Source of the DNA: a virus
Reading direction: 5' to 3' (one strand)
Length of the DNA: 64,000 nucleotides
Virus record (IMG/VR): IMGVR_UViG_3300033153_013152
Location: 1 to 64,000 of that record
Shown here: positions 14,659-22,741 of the stretch, piece after piece
Numbering within the stretch: the stretch's first letter is position 1
Layout: each line of letters begins with the position of its first letter
The notes under the pieces: generated by a model
Told to the model about the DNA's origin: nothing
The model's input: the letters and a program-made list of their open reading frames with translations, nothing else
Databases searched by the model: none
Program-made: the position numbers and the translations under genes

Positions 14659-15201
14659 TTCTCTTTTCTTTATTTCTTCTTTAATTTGTTCGTATGAAAC
14701 TGGATAATAATTCCAAGCTTCCACACTAACATCTATTCTCCTTTCCATTCCCTTTCTGAGTGGTAAACGACCATGCGAATGACCGCATACATGTATAGAA
14801 TTATAGTGTTTATTTCTCCATTGTTCAATTGGATAATGAAAAATACAAATTAATTGTTTACCACCTTTTGCGTCTGGATCTTGAACCCACAAATCATAAT
14901 AATTTCTAACCCAAACAAATTTTTCCATTGTTCCTTCTTTATATGCATAATCTTTATGATTTCCCATGATAAAATGTTTTTTTCCGTTCATCTGATCAAT
15001 CATTTTGTCGAATCTTTTTCTACTTCCAAAGTTCATATCGCCCTGCAAAAAAACTAAATCATTTTTATGAACAACTTTATTATAATTTTCTATCAATTTT
15101 TGTTCCATCTCAAAACAATTTTTGAATGGACGATTTGCCAAAGTAATTATTTTAGAATGATTGGCATGCCAATCTGATGTGAACCATATATTATTTTTCA
15201 T
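14644..15201 (-). CDS. Calcineurin-like phosphoesterase (185 aa)
   Basis: Motifs SDWHANHSK (residue 9), LQGDMNF (about 53), MGNHKDY (about 80), FHYPIEQW (about 122) and CGHSHGR (about 139) define the fold. This subgroup (DWHxxH, GHSHG) is common in phages and bacteria; substrates are mostly unknown nucleotide or phosphate diesters. It converges with the homing endonuclease gene, sharing 15 bp of coding sequence at the 3' ends, and sits next to the kinase gene. Confidence 0.88.
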   Translation of the reverse strand: MKNNIWFTSDWHANHSKIITLANRPFKNCFEMEQKLIENYNKVVHKNDLVFLQGDMNFGSRKRFDKMIDQMNGKKHFIMGNHKDYAYKEGTMEKFVWVRNYYDLWVQDPDAKGGKQLICIFHYPIEQWRNKHYNSIHVCGHSHGRLPLRKGMERRIDVSVEAWNYYPVSYEQIKEEIKKRELSNI

Positions 15202-15211
15202 ACATTAACTC

Positions 15212-15667
15212 CTATTTTTCAAATCTCTCCATCATTTTCACTACTTTTTTATATGAAACACCATGAACATTTCTTCTGGCATATTCTTCTGCCATTGTAA
15301 CGTCAAGTGAACCAACAATTGTTTCTTTTACTTTGTATCCATATTTATTTGCTAATTCTATATATTTTCTATAATTCCACTTTTGAATATTGGTATTATC
15401 CAAAATAATCAAATCACAATCACCATTCCAATTATCATCTAATTCTGGCTGCATATTTTTTTCTACTTGTTCATAACACCATTGATGTGCCCTATTTAAC
15501 AATTTAGGATTCCAATCATAAAATCCATCTTTTCTTTCAAAGTAATAATCTGCCGAACAAATACAGCCAGATAGACCAAACATTATACAAAATCTATCCA
15601 AAACTTTTTTAGCATATGTACTTTTTCCACTACCTGGACTTCCTCTCAACACTAAAAAATATTTCAT
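15212..15667 (-). CDS. P-loop kinase, polynucleotide-kinase-like (151 aa)
   Basis: Walker A GSPGSGKST is at residue 9. SADYYF, then AHQWCYEQ and LDNTNIQKWNYRKYIELA match the AAA_33/N4BP2L-type kinase group that includes T4 polynucleotide kinase N-domains. The C-terminal RRNVHGVSYKKVVKMMERF is the lid and nucleotide-gripping Arg region. No phosphatase domain is fused. With two RNA ligases and three calcineurin-fold enzymes nearby, 5'-end healing of RNA is a reasonable inference. Confidence 0.8.
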   Translation of the reverse strand: MKYFLVLRGSPGSGKSTYAKKVLDRFCIMFGLSGCICSADYYFERKDGFYDWNPKLLNRAHQWCYEQVEKNMQPELDDNWNGDCDLIILDNTNIQKWNYRKYIELANKYGYKVKETIVGSLDVTMAEEYARRNVHGVSYKKVVKMMERFEK

Positions 15668-15915
15668 TTGTATTTCCTCTTGTCAAAACACATAGTTCCG
15701 CCACACAAAAATCTCCAACATTTTTCATAATATCTCAAAATAGCACCACAACCAGCTTCATACTTACTTTCTTTTGTTGAAGCCAACAAAAAATCCTTTT
15801 CCAAATGAATAGCATAATAGTATTCATTCGCATAATCAATCTCTTTTTTACAATGAGCACAAACAACTTTATTTGTAAACTTTCTTAATATATTTGGTCC
15901 TGGAAAAGTTGGCAT
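15664..15915 (-). CDS. Small zinc-finger protein (83 aa)
   Basis: CAHCKKEI near residue 19 and later CGA, CW, CGG and CF Cys residues give several possible zinc ligands. No known family. It overlaps the kinase start by 4 nt and follows the FlbD-like small gene. Confidence 0.6.
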   Translation of the reverse strand: MPTFPGPNILRKFTNKVVCAHCKKEIDYANEYYYAIHLEKDFLLASTKESKYEAGCGAILRYYEKCWRFLCGGTMCFDKRKYK

Positions 15916-15916
15916 A

Positions 15917-16138
15917 TCAATTCATATCCTTATCTTCTGATTCAATTTCTATTTCTTCATAGGCTATTTGATCCAATGCTTCTATCACTTCCTCAACTGT
16001 TTCTTCTATCGCATAAGTATGTCCACTTCTAGTTGTAATAATTGTACAATCAGAAATGGATTGATATTCAACTGACATAATATATTGAATATTAAGAAGA
16101 ATTGGTTTGCTACTGGTAGAATATAAACAGATGAACAT
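15917..16138 (-). CDS. Conserved hypothetical protein (73 aa)
   Basis: Pattern FICLYSTSSKPILLNIQYI, then SDCTIITTRSGHTYAIEETVEEVIEAL, looks like a small beta-rich unit common in phage and bacterial genomes (FlbD-like layout); function unknown. The ATG at 16138 is 10 nt after GGAG and is preferred to the TTG three codons earlier. The ribosome site lies within the end of the tag gene. Confidence 0.65.
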   Translation of the reverse strand: MFICLYSTSSKPILLNIQYIMSVEYQSISDCTIITTRSGHTYAIEETVEEVIEALDQIAYEEIEIESEDKDMN

Positions 16139-16143
16139 TAATA

Positions 16144-16494
16144 TCAATCTCCATGAATCTCAAATTGATCTTCAGTTAATCCTATTTGTCTTAAAAACCA
16201 TTTCATATTAAAATTATCCATTGTGGTCCAACCTTCAACAGTATCTTCTTTTTCTTCTATTTCCCAAGTAGCTTGACAACAAAGATCAAAGCTCCAATAG
16301 TTATACATATCTTTTTTATCCAATTCTTCAAAATCATAAACATCTTCTACTGTCTTGTTCATACTATCTTCAAACATCTTTGCCAACTCACCATGATTTT
16401 TAATACATTCAATTTGAAATGGTGTTAGATATTTCTTTTGAACAACAAAAGAAGAAGATGAACTATTACTTACAAAACCTGATCTAAATTTCAT
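16144..16494 (-). CDS. GFVSNSSSSSF-tag protein (116 aa)
   Basis: Begins MKFRSGFVSNSSSSSFVVQK. The remainder is acidic and helical (FQIECIKNHGELAKMFEDSM, then DVYDFEELDKKDMYNYWSFD) and does not resemble the bodies of the other tag proteins. Its ATG overlaps the stop of the SPOUT methylase gene (ATGA). Confidence 0.75.
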   Translation of the reverse strand: MKFRSGFVSNSSSSSFVVQKKYLTPFQIECIKNHGELAKMFEDSMNKTVEDVYDFEELDKKDMYNYWSFDLCCQATWEIEEKEDTVEGWTTMDNFNMKWFLRQIGLTEDQFEIHGD

Positions 16495-16928
16495 TTCTTA
16501 CTCTCCCTGTCATACATAACAATTGATCCTGCAACTGATACATTCATACATATATCACCAGGCAATTGTACCACAGAATTACATTTGGACAAACACTTTT
16601 CTGACAAACCTTTATCTTCAGATCCTAATACATATACACATGATCCTGGATGAACAAAATTCTTTAATGGTCTGGATCTATCATTTATTTCTATGCCCAC
16701 CAATTTACAACTCTTTGGCATATGTGAATAAAAATCATCAAAGTTATTATAATAATACTGTGGCATATGTTTCCAAGTTTTAATTGTATCTCCTCTATAT
16801 TTCTTGTATCTTTCTCCGACAACAAAAACAAATGAAGCACCTAGAATATAAGCACTCCTAAACAATGTACCTATATTGCCAGGATACTTTATGTTTTCGA
16901 CACCTATGCCAAAGTAACCACGTTTCAT
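16491..16928 (-). CDS. SpoU/TrmH-like RNA 2'-O-methyltransferase (145 aa)
   Basis: Three SPOUT motifs are visible: NIGTLFRSAYILGA (motif 1, residue 18), VYVLGSEDKGLS (motif 2, residue 99) and MNVSVAGSIVMYDR (motif 3, residue 129), which form the knotted SAM site. It is about the length of TrmL, a minimal tRNA wobble-position methylase. Phage copies may mark tRNA or rRNA. Neighbours include RNA ligase and tag genes. Confidence 0.88.
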   Translation of the reverse strand: MKRGYFGIGVENIKYPGNIGTLFRSAYILGASFVFVVGERYKKYRGDTIKTWKHMPQYYYNNFDDFYSHMPKSCKLVGIEINDRSRPLKNFVHPGSCVYVLGSEDKGLSEKCLSKCNSVVQLPGDICMNVSVAGSIVMYDRESKK

Positions 16929-17110
16929 TGTTTATCTTCTTTCTCTCTTTTTTTGACTGCAACATCAAATTTATTTAGTGTTTCAACCAAAGTATTTCCC
17001 CACACAGTAATCAATATCCCACCATCTGGATGTACCAATGAAACAATCCAATACTTAGTATAAGCATTACTTAAATTATCAATATAGTCTCTTCTAATTT
17101 CAACTTTCAT
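16925..17110 (-). CDS. Hypothetical protein (61 aa)
   Basis: A small protein (YTKYWIVSLVHPDGGILITV) with a basic C-terminus (KKREKEDKQ). No recognised family. It is coupled to the SPOUT gene by a 4-nt overlap. Confidence 0.6.
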   Translation of the reverse strand: MKVEIRRDYIDNLSNAYTKYWIVSLVHPDGGILITVWGNTLVETLNKFDVAVKKREKEDKQ

Positions 17111-17113
17111 TTT

Positions 17114-17665
17114 TTATCCTTTCATTGACAATACATTAAATGGTTTTCTTACTCCTGCACTAAATTCTTCTGCTGCAGCAAGAGCTATTCTAATTCTTTT
17201 TTTAGGATTCATTTTGATTTTACTAGTTGTATATAATGAACCCAAACACAAATCATCTCCACACCCACATGCTTCATAATTACAAGAAGAAATGGCAACT
17301 TGAAAATCATTATCTACAGAAAACAATTGTCCTTTATAACCTACAATAAATTTTCCTCCGCTATCATTGTTACCATCTATTTTTCCATATCCTCCATTTT
17401 TAAAACAAATTTTAACATAATCTATAAAAAATGTATTCATATAAGTTTCTATATCCATATTTTCTGGATGTTCTGGTGGTACAAAATAATATTTAAGCAA
17501 TTGACCCATTCTAAAAGAAGTTGTAAAACCAATAAGAAACAAACCCTTTTTAAATACTTTTGTATCTTTTCTTGTTCTTAATTCTAAATTACCAACATTT
17601 ACTCCCGCACTATCTCCACCCATATAAACAACGCCATTTTCTGCTATTGCGGCTATTGCTGTCAC
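17114..17665 (-). CDS. HslV/proteasome-like Ntn hydrolase (183 aa)
   Basis: Translation begins at GTG, fixed by GAGGAG 4 nt upstream, giving M-T-A-I-A. Thr2 is placed to become the N-terminal nucleophile after Met removal. GVVYMGGDSAGV, then RTRKDTKVFKKGLFLIGFTTSFRMGQLL match the beta-sandwich start of HslV and proteasome beta subunits, including the catalytic-type Asp and Lys. I see no HslU/ClpX partner beside it; the AAA+ gene at 18784 is two genes away. Activity and assembly state are inferred. Confidence 0.78.
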   Translation of the reverse strand: MTAIAAIAENGVVYMGGDSAGVNVGNLELRTRKDTKVFKKGLFLIGFTTSFRMGQLLKYYFVPPEHPENMDIETYMNTFFIDYVKICFKNGGYGKIDGNNDSGGKFIVGYKGQLFSVDNDFQVAISSCNYEACGCGDDLCLGSLYTTSKIKMNPKKRIRIALAAAEEFSAGVRKPFNVLSMKG

Positions 17666-17668
17666 ACT

Positions 17669-18784
17669 TTACTCCTCTGAATTTAAAACCACATTTTGTA
17701 AATTAAGAAATTCTTCCAATCTTTTTATATGCATCTTAGAATAAAAGTCTCTTGCATTTCTAGCCTTTCCACTTCTTATACTAAACAAAGCAGAAAAATG
17801 TTTTAAATCTTTTATGTGCATAGCAAATACTTTTTGTTCTTTTATGTTGCCGAATCTTTTCCACAATTCTTCTGTCTCAGTTATAGCTCTTTCATATACT
17901 GCTTTGATTTGATTGTGGATTTTTCTCCATTCACCAAAATGTACAAGCCATTCTTCTGACTCGGCTTTTTGAATAATCTGAAGCATTTTTCTTGTGGTCA
18001 TTCCAGATACAACATAATGCAAACGAACATAATCTTTGCACTTTACTTTAACTCGATTGAAATTCCTATCACAAACAACGAACCCTTCTTGTTCTAAACC
18101 ATTCATGTTGGCAACATTGTCCAACACTTCCTCTTTAGAATTGAAGTTGTATGTTTGTACAACTTCCCAATTCAAATTTTGTTCAGCAACAACTTGTTGT
18201 GGCCACAATTCTTGATAATGATTCATATCTCTTGCACCATGAAGAACCAAACGATCATTTGGGTGGCTGATCACAATTCTATTATGCTTTGTCATCAATT
18301 CGAAGAAATAACATTTGTCAGTTTGTTTGGGCAAATCATAATCCAATTCTTTCCACACCCTCCAAAATAATTCCTTGAAAGTAAACTCACCCATATTAAC
18401 TGAACCAGACGCATCTGGAGAACCAGATGTTGCTATGTGCCACATATCATTGTAGTAATACAATTGGCACAATGATCCATCTAGCTTTTCAAATACTTGA
18501 GAATTTGCCCAATTGACTGGAAAAGCATGTGTCTCCAAATAATTAAAAAATTTATTATAGGGGTAACAAACAGGTTTCCAATCATTGTCTTTATCTACAA
18601 TTATACCTCTACATGCTTGCACCATGGGCAATGATATATTACTTTCAATCTGATTATATTTCAAAAGATATAGATTGGGATATAGTGAATGTTGTCTTAC
18701 GATAATAGAATACTTCTTCTCTAATGCTTCCAAACCACTGTGCCGAAGAAAATAAAGCAATCTTTCAAGTTTAGTTCTTCCCAT
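17669..18784 (-). CDS. RNA ligase, T4 Rnl1-type (371 aa)
   Basis: FEKLDGSLCQLYY near residue 98 is motif I with the adenylated Lys; CRGIIVDK near 59 precedes it as in Rnl1; FFELMTKHNRIV is motif III, LEQEGFVV near residue 230 is motif IV, and RVKVKCKDYVRLH is motif V. The C-terminal helical domain is about the size of that of T4 Rnl1, which joins cleaved tRNA anticodon loops. ATG overlaps the previous stop as TGATG. Codon 14 is CGG, apparently read as Arg. Confidence 0.92.
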   Translation of the reverse strand: MGRTKLERLLYFLRHSGLEALEKKYSIIVRQHSLYPNLYLLKYNQIESNISLPMVQACRGIIVDKDNDWKPVCYPYNKFFNYLETHAFPVNWANSQVFEKLDGSLCQLYYYNDMWHIATSGSPDASGSVNMGEFTFKELFWRVWKELDYDLPKQTDKCYFFELMTKHNRIVISHPNDRLVLHGARDMNHYQELWPQQVVAEQNLNWEVVQTYNFNSKEEVLDNVANMNGLEQEGFVVCDRNFNRVKVKCKDYVRLHYVVSGMTTRKMLQIIQKAESEEWLVHFGEWRKIHNQIKAVYERAITETEELWKRFGNIKEQKVFAMHIKDLKHFSALFSIRSGKARNARDFYSKMHIKRLEEFLNLQNVVLNSEE

Positions 18785-20007
18785 CAAAAGAATCCTACCT
18801 TCCCATCGCTATCTTTTTCTTCTTCAAGCAAATCTTCTTCAAATGTTTTATCTCCAAATGCCTTGTTATAAACTTCACCCAATGTCACATCTTTCTCAAA
18901 TATAAACGAATCTCCACCATCTGTCAAGCGATTATAAATTTCATTGGCTTTTTCAGGTTTCAATTTATTAATTGCTATATGCTTACACAATCTTCCTGGT
19001 CTAGTTAAAGCTTTATCGAACTTTAATTTATTAGCATTTGTTGTAGCAATGATTCTTAAATCTAAAATTGTACCAAAAATACCATCAGTATAATTTAACA
19101 AAGAACTAATAAGAGAAATATTATCTCCTCCTCTTGGTACCAAACAAGCATCTGCATCTTCAATAATAAACACCAAAGGACTATCAGCCTTTTCTACTTC
19201 ATCTCCACTTTCTGTTGCATCACCAATATCTGTTGCATCATCAGAAATATCTTCAAAATAAAATCTTCTTTTTCCTCCAGAAGAATATTTTTGATTTAAC
19301 AATGCTGGAATCAAAGTTGGTCCATCTAATTCGGAAATGAACTTTGCTGGAAGAAAAATAAAAGTACAATCTTTGCCCAATTCATTTACAAGACCTTTGA
19401 CGAAATACGTTTTTCCTGTTCCTGCTGGACCAGATAATATTGTCAATCTTCCTCTTGGTTCTTTTGCAATAAGTTGCATAGCAATATGATCAAATCCACC
19501 CATTACTTTATCAGTGTAATTTCTTCTTTCTAGTGGAGCATCAATCGAACCAATATCACTAAAAGAATAATTTCCTGCTTGTGCAGTTAACATATAAATT
19601 GTATTTTCTTTTTTAGTATAAAAATTATTTATGCCAATATCTTGAATTCTTTTTTCTTCTTCTTTTGTTGGCACAAGATAGATAACACTCATTTTCTTTT
19701 CTTTTTCTGTTGTTCTGCGCATACCAATAGAAATATACCTATCACCTTTTTCATCATAAAAATTATGAAATATTTGTCCCGACATTTCTTCTTTAATAAT
19801 AAAATGTTTTTCCATATCTAATTTTAATTCTTTAACCAATTCATCAAATTTTAATTTACTATATCCTCTATATCCACCTTTATACATTTTTTTATTTCTA
19901 TCAATAAGAATTTCATATAGCATTTTTGTCATAAAAGTATGAATCAAATATCCCGATTCTGTAAATTCAGAAAAACCCACTCTACTGAATACTTTATCCC
20001 AATCCAT
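18784..20007 (-). CDS. AAA+ ATPase (407 aa)
   Basis: SGPAGTGKTYFV near residue 200 is Walker A, VFIIEDADACLV near 285 is Walker B with the catalytic Glu-Asp, IATTNAN near 325 is sensor 1 and RPGRLCKH near 340 is the Arg-finger/box VII region, as in the classical FtsH/BCS1-type clade. An unusual acidic insertion lies between A and B. The start ATG (MDWDKVFSRVG) lies within the end of the HNH gene, 12 nt after AAGGA. Substrate unknown. Confidence 0.82.
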   Translation of the reverse strand: MDWDKVFSRVGFSEFTESGYLIHTFMTKMLYEILIDRNKKMYKGGYRGYSKLKFDELVKELKLDMEKHFIIKEEMSGQIFHNFYDEKGDRYISIGMRRTTEKEKKMSVIYLVPTKEEEKRIQDIGINNFYTKKENTIYMLTAQAGNYSFSDIGSIDAPLERRNYTDKVMGGFDHIAMQLIAKEPRGRLTILSGPAGTGKTYFVKGLVNELGKDCTFIFLPAKFISELDGPTLIPALLNQKYSSGGKRRFYFEDISDDATDIGDATESGDEVEKADSPLVFIIEDADACLVPRGGDNISLISSLLNYTDGIFGTILDLRIIATTNANKLKFDKALTRPGRLCKHIAINKLKPEKANEIYNRLTDGGDSFIFEKDVTLGEVYNKAFGDKTFEEDLLEEEKDSDGKVGFF

Positions 20008-20393
20008 TATTTTTATACCATCCTTGCTCTTTGGCGGTTTTTCTTGCATGACAATTTGCACATCTTACTTCACACTTCTCTATTTCTTCTTTAAGTTTTT
20101 CAAAGCTTCTTCCTTGTCGAATCATTTTTGATACATTCATTTTTTTATCACAAATATGATCAAAAGTTAATACTACTGGATCAGTTTCTCCACAATCAAC
20201 ACAAGGATGTACCAACAAATATTCATAAACATATTTTCTATTCCTAATTCTTCTCATTTCATTCGATTTTAAAGTACATTTAATACATTTTCTGCTAATT
20301 ACTCCGTTTTGATTCATAGTAATACTTTCTTTGTTTGGCAGAATTACACATCGGACATATTTTTGTAGTATTCCAGGTCCAAGAAAATCCCAT
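19994..20393 (-). CDS. HNH endonuclease, frame broken at a CGG codon (132 aa if joined)
   Basis: The ATG at 20393 has AGGAGAG and a TAATG overlap with the upstream gene, as is normal here. It reads MGFSWTWNTTKICPMCNSAK and on to codon 30, CGG (20304-20306), then stops after RSN. Skipping the C continues GVISRKCIKC and then CVDCGETDPVVLTFDH and RCANCHARKT, the HNH fold. The N-terminal CPMC and the downstream CIKC then pair as the usual zinc site, so the two frames clearly belong together. A later ATG in the second frame lacks a good ribosome site and would drop CPMC. Programmed +1 shift, natural mutation or read error cannot be told apart here. Confidence 0.82.
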
Positions 20394-20719
20394 TACTTCT
20401 CTCCTATGTCAAGAAGCAACTTGTACAATTCATCTAGAAATGGTAATTTCGGAGAAAGAGAAAGTAAATAAGAATAACTTGTTCTCAAAGCAAATCTTAT
20501 TCTTTTGTCTTCTTCTATTGTTTGTCTCAAATAAACACACAAATCTCCAACTTCTTGATATGCATCAACCAAAGAATTTCTACCATTGAAAGGTTGGAGC
20601 ACAGTTCCATATTTCTTTTTACCAATTTCCTTTCTTTTTTTCATATCCTCAATCACAAGATCTTGGATACACTTTTCCTTATTTTTCTTTGGTTTTGGCT
20701 CTTTGTTATTGATATTCAT
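20393..20719 (-). CDS. Conserved phage protein, MazG-like helical pattern (108 aa)
   Basis: DLVIEDMKKRKEIGKKKYGT, then LQPFNGRNSLVDAYQEVGDLCVYLRQ, is a strong match in layout to a family widespread in phages. The acidic DAYQEVGDL helix recalls all-alpha NTP pyrophosphatases, but the full ExxE/ExxD set is not visible, so the enzyme call is tentative. It ends in a TAATG overlap with the HNH gene. Confidence 0.65.
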   Translation of the reverse strand: MNINNKEPKPKKNKEKCIQDLVIEDMKKRKEIGKKKYGTVLQPFNGRNSLVDAYQEVGDLCVYLRQTIEEDKRIRFALRTSYSYLLSLSPKLPFLDELYKLLLDIGEK

Positions 20720-20720
20720 A

Positions 20721-20930
20721 TTATCCCTTTAGAATATTTTTCTTTGTTTTGTTTTCAATACAAGTACCACCACAACACTTATGATCAACTGTTGCAATAA
20801 TAACTTTACCACCCTCGTTAACCATAGAAACAATAACTTCACCACTACTAACAATTTTTTTCTTAGTTTCTTCTAGTTTATTATCAAAATCGGAATCTGT
20901 TGAATCCAAAACATACATATTACTCTTCAT
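20721..20930 (-). CDS. Hypothetical protein (69 aa)
   Basis: Reads MKSNMYVLDSTDSDFDNKLE and later KVIIATVDHKCCGGTC. AAGGAG stands exactly 7 nt before this ATG, so it is preferred to an earlier TTG. The CC-GG-TC cluster may bind a metal. It overlaps the preceding gene by 11 nt. Confidence 0.6.
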   Translation of the reverse strand: MKSNMYVLDSTDSDFDNKLEETKKKIVSSGEVIVSMVNEGGKVIIATVDHKCCGGTCIENKTKKNILKG

Positions 20931-21234
20931 CTTCAAGCTCCTTTATTGCCTCATCAAAATCAGATAAGGGGGAATGTTGTTCCGCATACTTCAAAATTTC
21001 TTCTGCTTCTAATTCTGTCACACCATATCTTTTTTTCTTGTTTTCTTTATCATCGGCATATTTCAAAACCAATTTCATTATTTCTTTATTATTTCTCATA
21101 TATGCTTTAAATAAAATTTCACCTAGTTTTTGATACGTAATTTTATCTACAACCATTTTTGCTTTTATTTTTTTCCAATCATCGGGCATAAATCTAAGAG
21201 GTGCTTGCTTTTTTAAAACCGTAATATTTGCCAC
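20920..21234 (-). CDS. Hypothetical protein with possible ribbon-helix-helix (104 aa)
   Basis: The N-terminal LKKQAPLRFMPDDWKKIKAKMVVDKITYQKLGEILFKAYM has the layout of an MetJ/Arc-like strand followed by two helices, so DNA binding is possible. The C-terminal 45 residues are charged helix with an acidic end. No family is recognised with certainty. Confidence 0.55.
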   Translation of the reverse strand: MANITVLKKQAPLRFMPDDWKKIKAKMVVDKITYQKLGEILFKAYMRNNKEIMKLVLKYADDKENKKKRYGVTELEAEEILKYAEQHSPLSDFDEAIKELEDEE

Positions 21235-21434
21235 TATTTACTCCACTTTTCAAATAAAGATTTTAGCAAACAATCTCTTGTAATTTTTAGATTTTCTATT
21301 CTCTCCAAATTATTATCGGGCTTTATTTCTAATTCTCTTATTCTACCACGAATTTCATTCAAAGATGAAAATAATTCAAAAACAAAAATATGATAAGGCA
21401 TTTTATTTGAGTGACATTTGTTTGACTTTTTCAT
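21234..21434 (-). CDS. Small helical protein (66 aa)
   Basis: FELFSSLNEIRGRIRELEIK is a likely coiled coil. Start at 21434 (MKKSNKCHSNK) is chosen because GGAG lies 8 nt upstream; a second ATG at 21401 (MPYHIFVFE), just past the upstream stop, is the alternative. It overlaps the deoxynucleotidase 3' end by 32 nt if the first start is used. Confidence 0.5.
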   Translation of the reverse strand: MKKSNKCHSNKMPYHIFVFELFSSLNEIRGRIRELEIKPDNNLERIENLKITRDCLLKSLFEKWSK

Positions 21435-21984
21435 AAAATTCACTCCAAGCTTTATTCTTATCGGTAAATGTCCAATTTGTTTTGCAATCCTTGTTATAGG
21501 CATATTTTATCTTAGCAGTAAAGCCTTTTGGGTTCTTTTTTTTCCATGGTTTTATATGATTTGGGCAATCATCAAACATAATATTGCCTCTCACATAATA
21601 TTTTTTGTGTGTAAATATAAGATTTTCTAGAGGAAAATTAGGCAAATACTTTTTTATCCATTTTCTCTTGTCGTTTGCTGCAAAATCAGATTTTCTAGGT
21701 AATTGCGTAACTATTAACACTTCATGATCATCTTCAAGTAATTTATTAAAATATTTCACAGCACCAGAAATTGGTTGTACTTCTCTAAAAAACCCTGGCA
21801 ACTCAAGAAGATAATCAAGAATTTCAGGAAACTTACATAATTCTTGAATATTATAATCAGTTACATCTTCTTCTGTTAATACCTCTCCAGTTATAAAATT
21901 GTACTTATTTAACCAATAGGGAAAAAAATCAACCAAAATTGAATCCATATCAATCAACAAAACTAACTTCTTCATACTACCCAT
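21403..21984 (-). CDS. 5'(3')-deoxyribonucleotidase-like HAD phosphatase (193 aa)
   Basis: LLIDMDSILVDFF (residue 8) is the HAD motif I with nucleophile Asp and the DxD pair seen in NT5C-type deoxynucleotidases. VTQLPRKSD is motif II, and NIMFDDCPNHIKPW near 135 is motif IV. It should remove phosphate from deoxynucleotide monophosphates, tuning pools alongside the adjacent deaminase gene. The ATG at 21984 has no good ribosome site; M4 preceded by GGGTAG is an alternative. Confidence 0.78.
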   Translation of the reverse strand: MGSMKKLVLLIDMDSILVDFFPYWLNKYNFITGEVLTEEDVTDYNIQELCKFPEILDYLLELPGFFREVQPISGAVKYFNKLLEDDHEVLIVTQLPRKSDFAANDKRKWIKKYLPNFPLENLIFTHKKYYVRGNIMFDDCPNHIKPWKKKNPKGFTAKIKYAYNKDCKTNWTFTDKNKAWSEFYEKVKQMSLK

Positions 21985-21999
21985 AATAACACAAAATTA

Positions 22000-22383
22000 T
22001 CAAATTGACAAACTTTTTATTTCTCCATTCCAATCAGAAAATACTATTGTTTTTATACCACATTTTTTAATAAATTTGTAACATTTTTTGCACGGCATTG
22101 CCATAGATAGAGAATTGTCTTTCAAAATACGAACAACTATTATTGTATCACCATCTTTTTTGGCTCTAACTAGAGACAATGCTTCAGCATGTATACTAAA
22201 TTTATAACCCAACAGCTTAAAAATATCATTAGTAGTTTTACAATTATATCCTCTTCCAATTATTTTTCCATTTTTTATTACAATTGCTCCAAGCCGATAA
22301 CTACTTCCATTGACATAAGAAAACTCAGATTTTTTCGCTTCTTTAATTGCCTCATTGACGTATTTATAGTTTAAAATACTCAT
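22000..22383 (-). CDS. Cytidine/deoxycytidylate deaminase-like protein (127 aa)
   Basis: HAEALSLVRAKK (residue 66) and MPCKKCYKFIKKCG (residue 96) are the HAE and PCxxC zinc sites of the cytidine deaminase superfamily. Length matches free-standing deaminases. The likely reaction is dCMP or deoxycytidine to the uridine form, supporting dTMP supply. GGAAAATAA precedes ATG. Codon 30 is CGG, read as Arg (SYRLGAIVIK). It overlaps the upstream membrane gene by 20 nt. Confidence 0.82.
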   Translation of the reverse strand: MSILNYKYVNEAIKEAKKSEFSYVNGSSYRLGAIVIKNGKIIGRGYNCKTTNDIFKLLGYKFSIHAEALSLVRAKKDGDTIIVVRILKDNSLSMAMPCKKCYKFIKKCGIKTIVFSDWNGEIKSLSI

Positions 22384-22741
22384 TTATTTTCCTTACATAA
22401 TTAACCAAATAAATGCCAACTATTTCTTTTTCTTTTTGAGTCAATTCCCTTTCTGGAGATATTTTTGCCTCTATTTCTTCTAATTCATCTATTATTATAT
22501 TAATTTCTTTAGCTATCTTATATTTTTTAACATTTTTCTTTCCCCAAGTCAAACAAAAAATTGAAAATATTGACATAAAAACAAAATAAATAAAGTCTGT
22601 AGTATTAGCTCCACAAACACAAAATTTATACAAATAATAAGATGACCAAATACAATTAAGTGGAAACAAAATAAAATAAATATATGAAAAAATTTTATGA
22701 AATTTTATTGGATATCTATTTTTTTTATTTAAAAAATTCAT
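22364..22741 (-). CDS. Two-pass membrane protein (125 aa)
   Basis: Two hydrophobic segments (IFSYIYFILFPLNCIWSSYY and FIYFVFMSIFSIFCLTW) separated by a short Cys-bearing loop, then a long charged helical C-terminus (IDELEEIEAKISPERELTQK). No family recognised. It overlaps the RlaP-like gene stop by 4 nt. Confidence 0.6.
   Translation of the reverse strand: MNFLNKKNRYPIKFHKIFSYIYFILFPLNCIWSSYYLYKFCVCGANTTDFIYFVFMSIFSIFCLTWGKKNVKKYKIAKEINIIIDELEEIEAKISPERELTQKEKEIVGIYLVNYVRKINEYFKL

Noticed and set aside
20317-20319. ATG at 20317 as start of the HNH gene
   Set aside because: Weak ribosome site and loss of the first CxxC; the ATG at 20393 has the normal overlap and ribosome site, in the other frame.
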